From Chryseosolibacter sp964438975 (GTDB taxonomy: Bacteria > Bacteroidota > Bacteroidia > Cytophagales > Cyclobacteriaceae): a stretch of DNA of 64,000 nucleotides. Below are positions 17,890 to 26,991 of the stretch, piece after piece. The number at the start of each line of letters is the position of its first letter. The first letter of the stretch is position 1. Made by a program: the position numbers and the translations under genes. Location of the stretch: positions 10,843 through 74,842 of the forward strand of contig CAYTMU010000015.1 of the NCBI GenBank assembly GCA_964438975.1, written 5' to 3'. The notes beneath the pieces were generated by a model. The model did no database searches. It was not told the origin of the DNA and saw only the letters and a program-made list of their open reading frames with translations.

Positions 17890-17970
17890 CAGGATCACTA
17901 AGCGCACGAAGGACCACGAAGGGCACAAAGTTTTGTTTCGTTGTGGTCCTTCGTGGCCGTTGTGATCCTG
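17890..17970. repeat. Palindromic intergenic repeat, CACGAAGGACCAC family
   Basis: The arms CAGGATCAC (17890-17898) and GTGATCCTG (17962-17970) are perfect complements. Inside, GCACGAAGGACCACGAA faces TTGTGGTCCTTCGTGG. The long hairpin lies between two convergent genes and is followed by CCTTTTT, so it may also end transcription. The words match those around 2110-2440. Confidence 0.8.
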
Positions 17971-17984
17971 CCTTTTTACAACAT

Positions 17985-19607
17985 TCAAGGATTGATAGGC
18001 AATCCCGTTGCTGCGTAGTTCTGAAGATTGGCTTTTGGTACCGTTGAACCGAATTTCGCATTGATGGCGTCAATGAAGACATTCGCCAGGAAGGCATATC
18101 CCCGGCTGTTAGGATGAAGCCCATCCTCAGAGTAGATACCAGTGGGTGGATTGATATTTGGCGTAATCATGAGTCCATCCACGATGCCACCCTGAGCAGA
18201 GGTCAGGGCGTTCAATGCAGTGCTCACGTTGGCAAACGCCAGTCGTCCGGAGTACTTGGCGTCATTCGCTACGGTCTCGATATACGTATTAAACTCGTCG
18301 AGGCTTGTCATGATAGCGCCCGACTCTTCGGGCGTCAGCACGTATTGGTCTCCTACGGGAACAGTGATTCCCACAATCTGATTCGGCCCCAGTACACTCC
18401 CCAGCACGGTTGCGGTCGACAACGGTATGATGTCAGTTGATTTCGTCTGACGTGCGAGTGCGTACGGGAGGAGTGCTTCCGCTGGACCAGTCATGTACGG
18501 AGATAAGTCTTCCAGACCCTCATCGTTGAGAAGGATCGCGTTCTGGCCCGCTGAGTAGCTCAGCTTGCGAAGAGCGGCTTCCTCCGCCGTGATGATTTGG
18601 TTGGCAGCCATGATGTCGAGGAAGTCATTGTAGTTGTTTGCCAGGTTTGCCGTCAGCGTCGCAGCAGTCCCGGCGTCAAGCGGAATGGCATTCCAGGGCA
18701 CGGCAGTGAAGTGTGGCATAGCGAACGGATTCGGGAAGTTGGCTAGTACCCCTCTGGCATCGTCGTTAGCCGCAAGGAAGATAGCATCAACTGCGCCGCT
18801 GAATTGTGCTTTGAAAGCATTGAGGTCCGTCAGCGGAGCCCGCGTTTCGTCGCCACCGTATGCTGCGTGTAACAACGCGTCATCCATTCCCAACCACATC
18901 AGTACAAACGTTCCGCCGTTGGCAACTGATGAGGCTGCATCCTCGATCAGCTTTGAGGTACCAGGCGTGGAGGCAAATCTCCCGTAGAAGGGATTGAACA
19001 GCGGGTGCGCTTGAGCACCGAGTGTCCAGTCACCGGTTTCTGATAGAAATGCCTGACCCATGAACATGGCAGGCACAGCGAAATTGTTGAGTTGTGTCAC
19101 CGGTACTGCACCGGCTGACCCGGTGTACATGAATCCAGGATTGGCCTGAGGATCCGGCAGCGCGTCAGTAGAAACTACAGGAGCAGGTTGCGGCGGTGTT
19201 CCCTGCAATTTGAATCTACCCAGCACTGTCTGTCCTGCCGGGTTGGGTGAGACAAAGATATTGTAGCCGTTCACCGAGTTGATGTTCGGTTGATTGAAGG
19301 CCCCGCCGCCGACACACGCAAAGCGGTCGGCCAGCATTTTCGGAAGCGAGTTGCTTTGTCCTTCGTTAAACAAAGCGCCCGCCTGGAACCCGGCGGTAAA
19401 CGAGGTGCCAATTGCGACAAACTTCGAGAAGTCGGCATCTCCCGGAGAAGCGCCGTCGGGGCACGCTGGTGCAGGTGCTTCCGGACAAATGATCGAAGGG
19501 TCGTCGGAAGGACAGGGGCTAGCCGAGTTATCTACTAACTCCTGTTCACAGGACACGGTCGCAATCATGAAAGTGACCGTGCAAAAGAGATATGTCAGTT
19601 TCTTCAT
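17985..19607 (-). CDS. SGNH/GDSL hydrolase lipoprotein
   Basis: 540 residues. A lipoprotein signal ends at lipobox ATVSC, followed by a Pro/Ser/Cys-rich linker. The SGNH block I serine is in AIGTSFTAGFQAG near residue 60, and the C-terminal block V Asp/His is in EDGLHPNSRGYAFLANVF. The family hydrolyses esters of lipids or acylated sugars. The start lies 8 bases after the TonB-dependent receptor stop, so the two are co-transcribed. A surface esterase feeding a TonB transporter is the likely arrangement (inference). It is longer than simple GDSL lipases. Confidence 0.85.
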   Translation of the reverse strand: MKKLTYLFCTVTFMIATVSCEQELVDNSASPCPSDDPSIICPEAPAPACPDGASPGDADFSKFVAIGTSFTAGFQAGALFNEGQSNSLPKMLADRFACVGGGAFNQPNINSVNGYNIFVSPNPAGQTVLGRFKLQGTPPQPAPVVSTDALPDPQANPGFMYTGSAGAVPVTQLNNFAVPAMFMGQAFLSETGDWTLGAQAHPLFNPFYGRFASTPGTSKLIEDAASSVANGGTFVLMWLGMDDALLHAAYGGDETRAPLTDLNAFKAQFSGAVDAIFLAANDDARGVLANFPNPFAMPHFTAVPWNAIPLDAGTAATLTANLANNYNDFLDIMAANQIITAEEAALRKLSYSAGQNAILLNDEGLEDLSPYMTGPAEALLPYALARQTKSTDIIPLSTATVLGSVLGPNQIVGITVPVGDQYVLTPEESGAIMTSLDEFNTYIETVANDAKYSGRLAFANVSTALNALTSAQGGIVDGLMITPNINPPTGIYSEDGLHPNSRGYAFLANVFIDAINAKFGSTVPKANLQNYAATGLPINP

Positions 19608-19614
19608 GGTCTTC

Positions 19615-22377
19615 TTAATTAAGGAATTCATCAAATGTCAGCGAGAGGTAGTATTGCTGGCCAACGAACGGACCTCCGAGGTTCGTTCTGTAATCCGGGC
19701 CTGCGATGTTGGTGCCGCCCAGTTTGATGACCGTCTTGATCGACGGAACCTTGTAACTTACTTGTGCGTCGAGCAGGCCAAACGCCGGGACATTCCATTC
19801 ACCGAAGTCGGACTGCCAGAGGAACTCCTGCTGCCATCTGAAGTTGACGTTAAAGCCGAGGTTCTGAGTGAGTTTACGGTTGCCGATCCCGATGTTGAAC
19901 TTGTTCTCGGGCGTGTTGAACCCTGCCCGGAACTGACTGTCTTCGTCTGCGTTGTCGTCGAAGGTTGCATATGAATAGGATCCGTTCACGGCAAAGTTTC
20001 GCGGTAGGTTATACGTGAACCCGACTCCTACGCCAAGGGATGTTACGTCTTCGCTGGCATTAAGATAAGGTGTATAGATCGTGCCGGCTGGAACGACATT
20101 GCCGTGATGTGTTGTCGGTTCTTTGAGAACGAAGTGTTCGCTGCCGATGAAATCCTTGTACGCCGTGTAATAACCGCTGACATCCAGGAATAGCTTTGTT
20201 CCAAAGATCGCTTTATAACCGAGTTCAAAAGCTCGTAATTGCTCCGGTTTGATGTAGGGAATATTGACTTCGCGAAGTATTGTAGTCGGCGCGCCTTGAG
20301 GTGTACCCGAAGCAAGAGAACCGCCGGAGGCGAGAAAATCGTTGTAAGAAGCCAGTGTATAAGCACCACCCTCGTGCAGGCCGTAGCGCTCGGCGTTATC
20401 ACGCGAGCTGCCGAGCAGGATGTTCGCGCCCGCGGGGAAGTAGATGTACTGGGCCTGGGTATCCGGGTTGCGGAAACCGGTCTGGAATGAACCCCGGATA
20501 TTATGGTTATCGAGGAACGTGTAGACAGCAGATATTCGCGGCGTGATCCGGCCGTCGAAGTTTGTGTTCTTGTCGTAACGCAGCGATCCTGTTAGTTTTA
20601 ACGCGTCGGCAATCGTCTTTGATAATTGGGTATATATACCGAACTCGTCGATGTTGATGCGCTCGAAATTGGTGCCGTCTTCCGGCGCCTCATTGAATAT
20701 AGTTCCTTCCGAGAAGAGAGAATACCTTCGGACATTCCCTCCGACCTGAACTTCCGCAAAGCTGATCTTCTCGGCGAAGTTGTAATTGAACTCGCCATGG
20801 TAGAGCTTGGAATTATCGATGAACTTCGCACCAGCAGGAGTCCGTTGAAAGTAATCGTTGCGCACTGCGTTCACCAGTTGGCGGAATTCGGCTGAGTTGA
20901 CGTCCGGTCGTCCGGCGTCCGCCTGGGCCCTCGCTGCCTGATGCGCAGCATATTCGTTTGCGGCCGGCACCCCCGGGACATAGCCTTGCATTGCTAGTAC
21001 AAACGTCTGGCCGTACGTGGGAGCCCACTGTGCTGCAGTCGGACTGATCCTTTCGTTGACTAGTCCTCCGAGGGCAGCCATGTTGTATGAGTCGCCGGCA
21101 TCCGTCGCAGTCACGTAGCCGCGCACGAAAAAATTGCTTGATTTCAATTCAACCTTATGGAATTGTTGGGTGAAATCACGCAATGCGTATTTCTGAGAAC
21201 CCTGGTAAACGGAACTTCCCCCGCCGAAGCGATAGTTGTAAAGTACTTCCAGTTTCTCTGTGGGTCGGTAATGTAATGCTACGTCACCCTTCATGCTCTC
21301 GGCAGGGTAACTGTCGATCAGGTCTTCTTCCCGCCATCCTGTCCTTCGAAGGTCAAAGGGACCAATACTGGGAACGGGTACGGTGAAGTTGATGCGGGTT
21401 TCATCTCCGTAAAGGTTCACACCATCAAAGTTCGGTTGTCCTACAAGCGTGCCAGTTGATTCCGGCCGGTTCACGTCTGTAGCGTAGTCGTTCGACCGCC
21501 AGTCTTCTGCGCGAAGCATGGAGAAGTTCACCTTGAAGGCAAACTTGTTGTTATATGCTCTGGCGTAACGGAGACCGACGTTATACATCGGATAGGACTT
21601 ACCTTGCGCATCGGATGAGGTTATTCCTCCTTTTAGCTGTGCGCTAAGTCCCTGAAACTCGAACGGGCTTTTGCTGTTCATGAGCAGAACGCCATTAAAT
21701 GCATTCGGGCCGTATAGCGCGGAGGCTGTGCCCGGAAGTAATTCCATACTTTCGATGTCGAGTTCACCGATGCCTACGATGTTTCCGGTGGGAAAATTCA
21801 GCAGAGGAGCCTGCGTATCGATACCATCAATCATCTGCACGAACCTCACGTTGCTGATGGTGGCGAATCCCCGCGTGTTAACCTGCGGGAAGTTCAGACT
21901 GCTCGAAGTCATCTGGACGCCCTTGACGTTGGCGAGTGCGTCGTAGAACTCCGGTGCAGCTGTCTGCTGGATCGCCAGCAAATCGATTTTCTCCACCGTC
22001 ACAGGTGACTGAAGGATACTTTCTTCCACGCGGGACGCTGCTACGACGATCTCATCTCCCATGATCGTCTGTTCGACCAGAACGACGTCGAGGTCCGTTG
22101 AACTCTGGCCTGTTATCTCGATTTCCTGTGTGGCGAATCCAATGAAGGAAAAAATAAGTGTGAAGGGTGGGGCCTGGTTGACCGTGAGACTGTAGTTTCC
22201 CTGTACGTCAGAGATCGTTCCGACGACGAGGCCCTTGATCCGAATGTTCACACCTGCGAGTGTCTCGCCACTGCCGTCTTTCACTGTTCCGGAAAGGGTA
22301 GTCTGTCCAAAACAAAACGAGGTCATCAGAAAGCTCAGTGCTATCGATAACCCCGCGTGCCTGTAGAGTCTGTTCAT
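19615..22377 (-). CDS. TonB-dependent receptor with carboxypeptidase-regulatory-like domain
   Basis: A 920-residue outer-membrane transporter. Signal peptide about 1-24 (ending CFGQ). A CarboxypepD_reg-like domain follows (about 26-110: TLSGTVKDGSGETLAGVNIR). The plug (about 120-240) includes VVAASRVEESILQSP and PGTASALYGPNAFNGVLLM. The remainder is a beta-barrel with many aromatic strands. No SusD gene is adjacent; the partner is the GDSL lipoprotein 8 bases downstream. The substrate is unknown, with a lipid or ester-bearing compound plausible from the partner. Confidence 0.93.
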   Translation of the reverse strand: MNRLYRHAGLSIALSFLMTSFCFGQTTLSGTVKDGSGETLAGVNIRIKGLVVGTISDVQGNYSLTVNQAPPFTLIFSFIGFATQEIEITGQSSTDLDVVLVEQTIMGDEIVVAASRVEESILQSPVTVEKIDLLAIQQTAAPEFYDALANVKGVQMTSSSLNFPQVNTRGFATISNVRFVQMIDGIDTQAPLLNFPTGNIVGIGELDIESMELLPGTASALYGPNAFNGVLLMNSKSPFEFQGLSAQLKGGITSSDAQGKSYPMYNVGLRYARAYNNKFAFKVNFSMLRAEDWRSNDYATDVNRPESTGTLVGQPNFDGVNLYGDETRINFTVPVPSIGPFDLRRTGWREEDLIDSYPAESMKGDVALHYRPTEKLEVLYNYRFGGGSSVYQGSQKYALRDFTQQFHKVELKSSNFFVRGYVTATDAGDSYNMAALGGLVNERISPTAAQWAPTYGQTFVLAMQGYVPGVPAANEYAAHQAARAQADAGRPDVNSAEFRQLVNAVRNDYFQRTPAGAKFIDNSKLYHGEFNYNFAEKISFAEVQVGGNVRRYSLFSEGTIFNEAPEDGTNFERINIDEFGIYTQLSKTIADALKLTGSLRYDKNTNFDGRITPRISAVYTFLDNHNIRGSFQTGFRNPDTQAQYIYFPAGANILLGSSRDNAERYGLHEGGAYTLASYNDFLASGGSLASGTPQGAPTTILREVNIPYIKPEQLRAFELGYKAIFGTKLFLDVSGYYTAYKDFIGSEHFVLKEPTTHHGNVVPAGTIYTPYLNASEDVTSLGVGVGFTYNLPRNFAVNGSYSYATFDDNADEDSQFRAGFNTPENKFNIGIGNRKLTQNLGFNVNFRWQQEFLWQSDFGEWNVPAFGLLDAQVSYKVPSIKTVIKLGGTNIAGPDYRTNLGGPFVGQQYYLSLTFDEFLN

Positions 22378-22488
22378 ATCGATTGTTTAGTTGTTACTGA
22401 CGCATACAATTGCTATCAGGTACTGACTAAAAATACGAAAAAAGAAGCAAAAACCAGGAATTCAGGCTAAAAAAACGTTTGCGCTAGC

Positions 22489-22821
22489 CTATCCGTTTTC
22501 ATTCTTCAGATGCTCGACTAATCGTTCGCAAAGTGCATTGGTCTCGTTAGCCATGACTTCATCACCTGTCGAACTAAGGATACTCTGAGCGATCCCCCCG
22601 ATGCAGTCGATGTAAAACCGCTTCATTTCGTCGATGGGCATGTCCTTTGACCACAGGTCAATTCGAAGGGTGTTCTTTTGCTGATGATCCCACAAGGCGA
22701 TACTGATCGACTTTGTCTCGGTCAGCCCGGGGTCGGGCTTTTCTGATGCATCCCAATAGATCTTTTCCGGAATGTTTTGTTCGTCCAGATGGACGGTAAA
22801 GTTGATGTTCGATTTTTTCAT
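22489..22821 (-). CDS. gldC: Gliding motility protein GldC
   Basis: A 110-residue protein recognised as GldC by SNINFTVHLDEQNIPEKIYWDA, ETKSISIALWDHQQKNTLRIDLWSKDMP and the MKRFYIDCIGGIAQ segment. GldC was found in Flavobacterium gliding studies; it has no signal and is likely cytoplasmic. Its exact role is not established, and it also occurs in non-gliding Bacteroidota, so its presence does not prove motility. It lies 36 bases after the CoA-transferase B subunit on the same strand. Confidence 0.9.
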   Translation of the reverse strand: MKKSNINFTVHLDEQNIPEKIYWDASEKPDPGLTETKSISIALWDHQQKNTLRIDLWSKDMPIDEMKRFYIDCIGGIAQSILSSTGDEVMANETNALCERLVEHLKNENG

Positions 22822-22857
22822 AATTGTTTAAGGATGTCTTGAATTAGAGCCCCGGTG

Positions 22858-23514
22858 CTAAACGACCATTTCCGGGATATCGCCTTCGACGACGAGCCGA
22901 CCTGCGGTTGCATTTCGGATCTGTTCCACGGTCACACCGGGTGCGCGTTCAACAAGTTTGAATCCCCTTCCGGGAAGTATGTCGATCACTGCCATGTCGC
23001 TCACGATTTTCTTTACACAGTTTATGCCGGTGAGTGGAAGAGTACATGTGGGAAGCAGTTTTGATGCGCCGTCTTTGCTGCAATGTTGCATCGCGACGAT
23101 GATATTCTCAGCTGATGAGACAAGGTCCATTGCTCCGCCCATGCCCTTTACCATCTTGCCGGGGACTTTCCAGTTTGCAATGTCTCCGGTTTCCGATACT
23201 TCCATCGCGCCGAGGATGGTCAGGTGGATATGACCTCCGCGGATCATACCAAAACTTTCAGCGGAATTGAACAGGGCGGATCCGCGCATCATGGTAATGG
23301 TTTGTTTTCCTGCGTTGATAAGATCCGCGTCGATTTCGTCTTCAATTGGAAATGGCCCGATGCCCAGGAGCCCGTTTTCCGACTGAAGAACAACGTTCAG
23401 GTGGTTCGGGATATAATTGGCAACCAGCGTGGGAATGCCGATACCCAGATTGATATACATCCCGTCTTCAACTTCCCGGGCGATCCTTTTTGCGATACCT
23501 GTTTTATCTAACAT
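22858..23514 (-). CDS. scoB: 3-oxoacid CoA-transferase, subunit B
   Basis: The 218-residue beta subunit of a family I CoA-transferase, which moves CoA between succinyl-CoA and acetoacetate or a similar 3-oxo acid. The catalytic glutamate is E46 in the conserved VVLQSENGLLG. GIGIPTLVANYIP and GGAMDLV are also typical. It follows subunit A by 27 bases. Whether the acceptor is acetoacetate or another 3-oxoacid cannot be read from the sequence, so the symbol is provisional. Confidence 0.9.
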   Translation of the reverse strand: MLDKTGIAKRIAREVEDGMYINLGIGIPTLVANYIPNHLNVVLQSENGLLGIGPFPIEDEIDADLINAGKQTITMMRGSALFNSAESFGMIRGGHIHLTILGAMEVSETGDIANWKVPGKMVKGMGGAMDLVSSAENIIVAMQHCSKDGASKLLPTCTLPLTGINCVKKIVSDMAVIDILPGRGFKLVERAPGVTVEQIRNATAGRLVVEGDIPEMVV

Positions 23515-23541
23515 GCGGCTATGGGTTGGAATTGTCCGTCA

Positions 23542-24240
23542 TCACTTCCCTCGCGTGGTGCGTTGCTCGATCCTTTTTTCATAGTCATTTCCCTGGAAGA
23601 TCCGCTGTACGTAAATACCAGGGGTGTGGATCTCATTAGGGTTCAGTTCGCCAGGTTCCACCAGTTCCTCAACCTCTGCGATGGTAACCTTTCCGGCAGC
23701 GGCCATCATCGGGTTGAAATTCCGGGCTGTTCCGCGATACACGAGATTGCCCGTAGAGTCTCCCTTCCATGCTTTGACGATCGAATAGTCAGCCTTCAGC
23801 CAGTGCTCCATCAGATACTTCTTTCCATCAAATTCGCGCACTTCCTTTCCCTCAGCTACTTCCGTTCCGAATCCGGCAGGCGTAAAGAAGGCTGGAATCC
23901 CGGCTCCTCCCGCCCGTATACGCTCCGCGAGTGTTCCCTGCGGGATAAGTTCCACTTCCAGTTCGCCCGCGAGGAGTTGTCGTTCGAACTCCGCGTTCTC
24001 ACCGACGTATGAAGCGATCATTTTTCTGACTTGTCGGGTCTGAAGTAGCAGGCCGATTCCGAAATCGTCAACGCCTGCGTTATTGGAAATAAAGGTCAAC
24101 CCCCCGACACCTTTTGTGAGAAGAGCTCTGATACAGTTCTCAGGAATACCACAGAGGCCAAACCCGCCCATCATGATCGTGCAGTTGTCGGGAATATCCG
24201 ATATGGCCGCGTCAGCGTTTTTTACGACTTTGTTGATCAT
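23542..24240 (-). CDS. scoA: 3-oxoacid CoA-transferase, subunit A
   Basis: The 232-residue alpha subunit partnering the following gene. The CoA-binding glycine-rich motif is MMGGFGLCGIPENCIRAL; LTFISNNAGVDDFG and GTLAERIRAGGAGIPAFFTP are conserved features. Together the pair activates or releases ketone-body-type acids. A perfect TAnnTTTG box lies 44 bases before the ATG, so transcription of scoA-scoB and probably gldC starts here. Confidence 0.9.
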   Translation of the reverse strand: MINKVVKNADAAISDIPDNCTIMMGGFGLCGIPENCIRALLTKGVGGLTFISNNAGVDDFGIGLLLQTRQVRKMIASYVGENAEFERQLLAGELEVELIPQGTLAERIRAGGAGIPAFFTPAGFGTEVAEGKEVREFDGKKYLMEHWLKADYSIVKAWKGDSTGNLVYRGTARNFNPMMAAAGKVTIAEVEELVEPGELNPNEIHTPGIYVQRIFQGNDYEKRIEQRTTRGK

Positions 24241-24283
24241 AGTGTGAAGCGCCGGGCGGGGGCCGCCACGGATTGGTTCTTCA

Positions 24284-24291
24284 CAAAGTTA
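24284..24291 (-). promoter_or_regulatory. Promoter -7 box of scoA-scoB(-gldC)
   Basis: TAACTTTG on the minus strand is a perfect TAnnTTTG, 44 bases before the scoA ATG. No convincing -33 box. Confidence 0.5.
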
Positions 24292-24314
24292 GGGAATAAA
24301 ACTGTTCCGATGCC

Positions 24315-24346
24315 GAAGCCGGCGGTTCAGCTGGAACCGGGGCTTC
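24315..24346 (-). terminator. Strong hairpin directly after ribF
   Basis: Two stacked stems, GAAGCC / GGCTTC and CGGTTC / GAACCG, begin at the base after the ribF stop. No U-run follows, so it may be an mRNA 3'-end stabiliser or a weak terminator rather than a classical one. Confidence 0.55.
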
Positions 24347-25276
24347 TCAGGCCTTCAATGCGGCAAGGGCATCTTCTTTATCCTGCGCCAATTGAAGTCG
24401 CATAGGCTCGAGACCGTCGAACGTGAGGTCCCCGCGCAGATATTTGCGGAAATGCACGATGAGGGTTTCTCCGTAAATATCCTGATCGAAATCAAAGATG
24501 TTCACTTCAATGCTACGCTTGATGCCTTTCAGGGTAGGACGGTAGCCGATGTACAACATCCCGCCGTAGACGGCTTGTCCATGCGTGACGTTGACCGCGT
24601 AGATCCCATCTATAGGAATCAGTTTGTACTTCGACTCGACCTCAATATTGGCAGTGGGATAGCCAATGGTATGGCCGATGCGACTGCCGGTCACGACTCT
24701 TCCGGTGATGCGGTAGGGTTGGCCGAGACAATCGCTGGCCGTGTCGATATCGCCCTCTTCCAGTGCCTTGCGGATCTTTGTCGAACTAACGGCAACATTG
24801 TCGACTTCCTGCCGGGGAATCTCCTCGACGTCGAAGCCGTACCGTGGCCCATTGGCCTTCAACTGTTCAAAAGTGCCTTCGCGATTTTTTCCGAAGTGAT
24901 GATCGTAGCCGATCACAAGCTTTCGAGTACCGATTGTCTTGACGAGGATATCCTGAATGAATTGTTCGGACGTGAGCTGGGAGAATTCACGAGTGAACGG
25001 AATACGTATCAGGTGCTGGATACCCTGGTCCTTCAAAAGGTCCGCCTTCTCTTCAAATGTATTGAGGAGTTTTAGACTGTCATCTTCGGGGTGGAGCACC
25101 ATGCGTGGATGGGGCCAGAAGGTGATAACCACGGTTTGTCCATTGTTTCGCGCCGCGATCTCGCGCACGCGCGAGAATATTTTTCGGTGGCCCACGTGAA
25201 CGCCGTCAAAGGTTCCACTGGTGACCACTGCGTACTGCAAATGGGTAAAGTCATCGATGCCGTGGTAAATTCTCAT
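24347..25276 (-). CDS. ribF: Bifunctional riboflavin kinase / FAD synthetase
   Basis: Phosphorylates riboflavin to FMN and adenylylates FMN to FAD; cytoplasmic, 309 residues. The N-terminal nucleotidyltransferase half has GTFDGVHVGHRKIF near residue 17, ITFWPHP, and YDHHFGKNREG. The C-terminal kinase half has GRVVTGSRIGHTIGYPTANI and the PTLKG / EVNIFDFDQDIYGE segment. It is the last gene of the ftsX-DUF3098-uppP-truB-ribF unit, 7 bases after truB. Confidence 0.95.
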   Translation of the reverse strand: MRIYHGIDDFTHLQYAVVTSGTFDGVHVGHRKIFSRVREIAARNNGQTVVITFWPHPRMVLHPEDDSLKLLNTFEEKADLLKDQGIQHLIRIPFTREFSQLTSEQFIQDILVKTIGTRKLVIGYDHHFGKNREGTFEQLKANGPRYGFDVEEIPRQEVDNVAVSSTKIRKALEEGDIDTASDCLGQPYRITGRVVTGSRIGHTIGYPTANIEVESKYKLIPIDGIYAVNVTHGQAVYGGMLYIGYRPTLKGIKRSIEVNIFDFDQDIYGETLIVHFRKYLRGDLTFDGLEPMRLQLAQDKEDALAALKA

Positions 25277-25283
25277 GCGCCGT

Positions 25284-25940
25284 TTACGGAGTTATGTCAT
25301 CAATGCTACTGGCGTCTTCGATCCTGAAGTCGCCGATCCGGACGCGGCGAAGCTCGGAGAGATAAGCACCGACGCCCAAAGCTTCGCCGAAATCCCGCGC
25401 GATGCTGCGAATATAAGTTCCTTTTGAACACACAATGCGGAAAGTTACTTCCGGCAGGTCAACGCTGGTGATTTCGAATTCGCGCACTTCTACATCGCGG
25501 TGCTTTAGTTCGACGGCCTGGCCTTTTCTCGCGAATTGATATGCGCGTTTTCCGCCGACCTTTATGGCGGAATGAAGCGGTGGGAGCTGGCTAATATTCC
25601 CGGTAAGCGATCCGGCCGCATCGCGTAAGTTCGCGGATGTCAATCCTGAAATTTCGCCTCCTTCCTGGATCTCTGTTTCCAGGTCGTGCGAGGGGGTCGT
25701 CTTACCCAGGACAAAGGTGCCCGTGTATTCTTTTTCGAGACCCATGAACTCTTCGATGCGCTTGGTCATCTTGCCCGCGCAGATAATCAGCAGTCCTGTT
25801 GCCAAAGGATCCAGCGTACCCGCATGCCCGATCTTCTTGATGCGAAGCTTGTAGCGTAGTTTGTTGACGACGTCGAACGATGTCCATTCATACGGTTTGT
25901 CGACCAGTAATAGACGCCCGGTGTCTTCAGTAGCCGTCAT
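25284..25940 (-). CDS. truB: tRNA pseudouridine(55) synthase
   Basis: Makes the T-loop pseudouridine 55 of tRNAs. The catalytic aspartate is D44 in GHAGTLDPLATGLLI. KPYEWTSFDVVNKLR and the thumb-loop/RNA-contact segment HSAIKVGGKRAYQFARKG are present, as is CSKGTYIRSIARDFGEALG. At 218 residues it lacks the C-terminal PUA-like extension of longer TruB proteins. The start overlaps the uppP stop by one base (TAATG). Confidence 0.95.
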   Translation of the reverse strand: MTATEDTGRLLLVDKPYEWTSFDVVNKLRYKLRIKKIGHAGTLDPLATGLLIICAGKMTKRIEEFMGLEKEYTGTFVLGKTTPSHDLETEIQEGGEISGLTSANLRDAAGSLTGNISQLPPLHSAIKVGGKRAYQFARKGQAVELKHRDVEVREFEITSVDLPEVTFRIVCSKGTYIRSIARDFGEALGVGAYLSELRRVRIGDFRIEDASSIDDITP

Positions 25941-26731
25941 TAGATAACGGATAGCTCGATACCCAAATAATAGAGTACAAGGATAGCACTGCCGACGACG
26001 ATTCGGTAATAGCCGAATATTTTGAATCCGTGACGGGTGAGGAAGGTGATAAAGGTCTTGATGGCGGCCATTGCTACGAGGAACGCAACGATGTTTCCGA
26101 CGATCAGCGCCGTTATCTCATCCTGCCCGAACATCCCGCCACCGCGATAAAACTCAAACATTGATAACAGCGTAGCGCCAAACATGGTAGGTACCGCGAG
26201 AAAGAAGGAGAATTCAGCTGCGGTTTTCTTTGTCAGTCCCTGCGAAAGGCCACCGATGATCGTAGCTGCGGATCTCGACACCCCGGGTATCATGGCGATC
26301 ACCTGGAAGAATCCGATCTTGAATGCTTTGGGGTAGGTCACTTCATTTTCTGAAAGGTGTTCTGTGCGAAAGATCCGATCGACGAACAAAAAGAAGATGC
26401 CACCCAGGAGCAATGTATAGCCAACTACGTCGACACGCTCCAGCATAGCATCAATTGTATCCTTGAGCAGGAGGCCGAACACAACGGCGGGGATGAATCC
26501 GAGAAGTATTTTGAAATAGAAACTCCACGATTGAAAGAACCGCTTCCAATACAGGACTACAACGGAGAGGATAGCGCCGAACTGGATCGCTACCGTGAAC
26601 ATCTTCGTAAAGGGATCGTCCGCAATTCCCATCAGGGAAGAGCCGATGATCATATGGCCGGTAGAGGATACAGGGAGAAACTCGGTGATTCCTTCGATGA
26701 TGGCGAGAATGATCGCTTCAATGATTGACAT
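25940..26731 (-). CDS. uppP: Undecaprenyl-diphosphatase (BacA type)
   Basis: An inner-membrane phosphatase of 263 residues that recycles undecaprenyl pyrophosphate for peptidoglycan and polysaccharide synthesis. The two conserved regions are EGITEFLPVSSTGHMI near residue 14 and PGVSRSAATIIGGLSQG near 150. About eight hydrophobic segments. In known members it also gives tolerance to bacitracin. Translation is coupled to truB. Confidence 0.95.
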   Translation of the reverse strand: MSIIEAIILAIIEGITEFLPVSSTGHMIIGSSLMGIADDPFTKMFTVAIQFGAILSVVVLYWKRFFQSWSFYFKILLGFIPAVVFGLLLKDTIDAMLERVDVVGYTLLLGGIFFLFVDRIFRTEHLSENEVTYPKAFKIGFFQVIAMIPGVSRSAATIIGGLSQGLTKKTAAEFSFFLAVPTMFGATLLSMFEFYRGGGMFGQDEITALIVGNIVAFLVAMAAIKTFITFLTRHGFKIFGYYRIVVGSAILVLYYLGIELSVI

Positions 26732-26772
26732 GTCGGTCCAGGAGGGTAAGGCTTAACACTCGTGCAGTAAAA

Positions 26773-26976
26773 CTACTTACCGGACGGGCGATGGAGGATG
26801 GCATAGATCTCGACGATGAATCCGGCCATCACGATTACGGGGCCCAGGGTAAGACCCAGGAAGCCAAATCCGTGCGGAGCCTTTTCCAGGGCCATGATAA
26901 TGAAGCCGGCGATCAGGATAACAATGCCGATAATCATCCACTGATAATTTTTCTTGCCAAAGGGGAGTTTGTTCAT
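26773..26976 (-). CDS. DUF3098 family small membrane protein
   Basis: A 67-residue protein with two membrane segments (WMIIGIVILIAGFIIMALE and GLTLGPVIVMAGFIVEIYAI) and a short basic N-terminus starting MNKLPFGKKNYQ. This matches the DUF3098 pattern, which in Bacteroidota sits between ftsX and uppP. Function unknown; the conserved position suggests a role with FtsX or envelope assembly (inference). Confidence 0.88.
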   Translation of the reverse strand: MNKLPFGKKNYQWMIIGIVILIAGFIIMALEKAPHGFGFLGLTLGPVIVMAGFIVEIYAILHRPSGK

Positions 26977-26991
26977 ATCTTTTTAAGTCGT

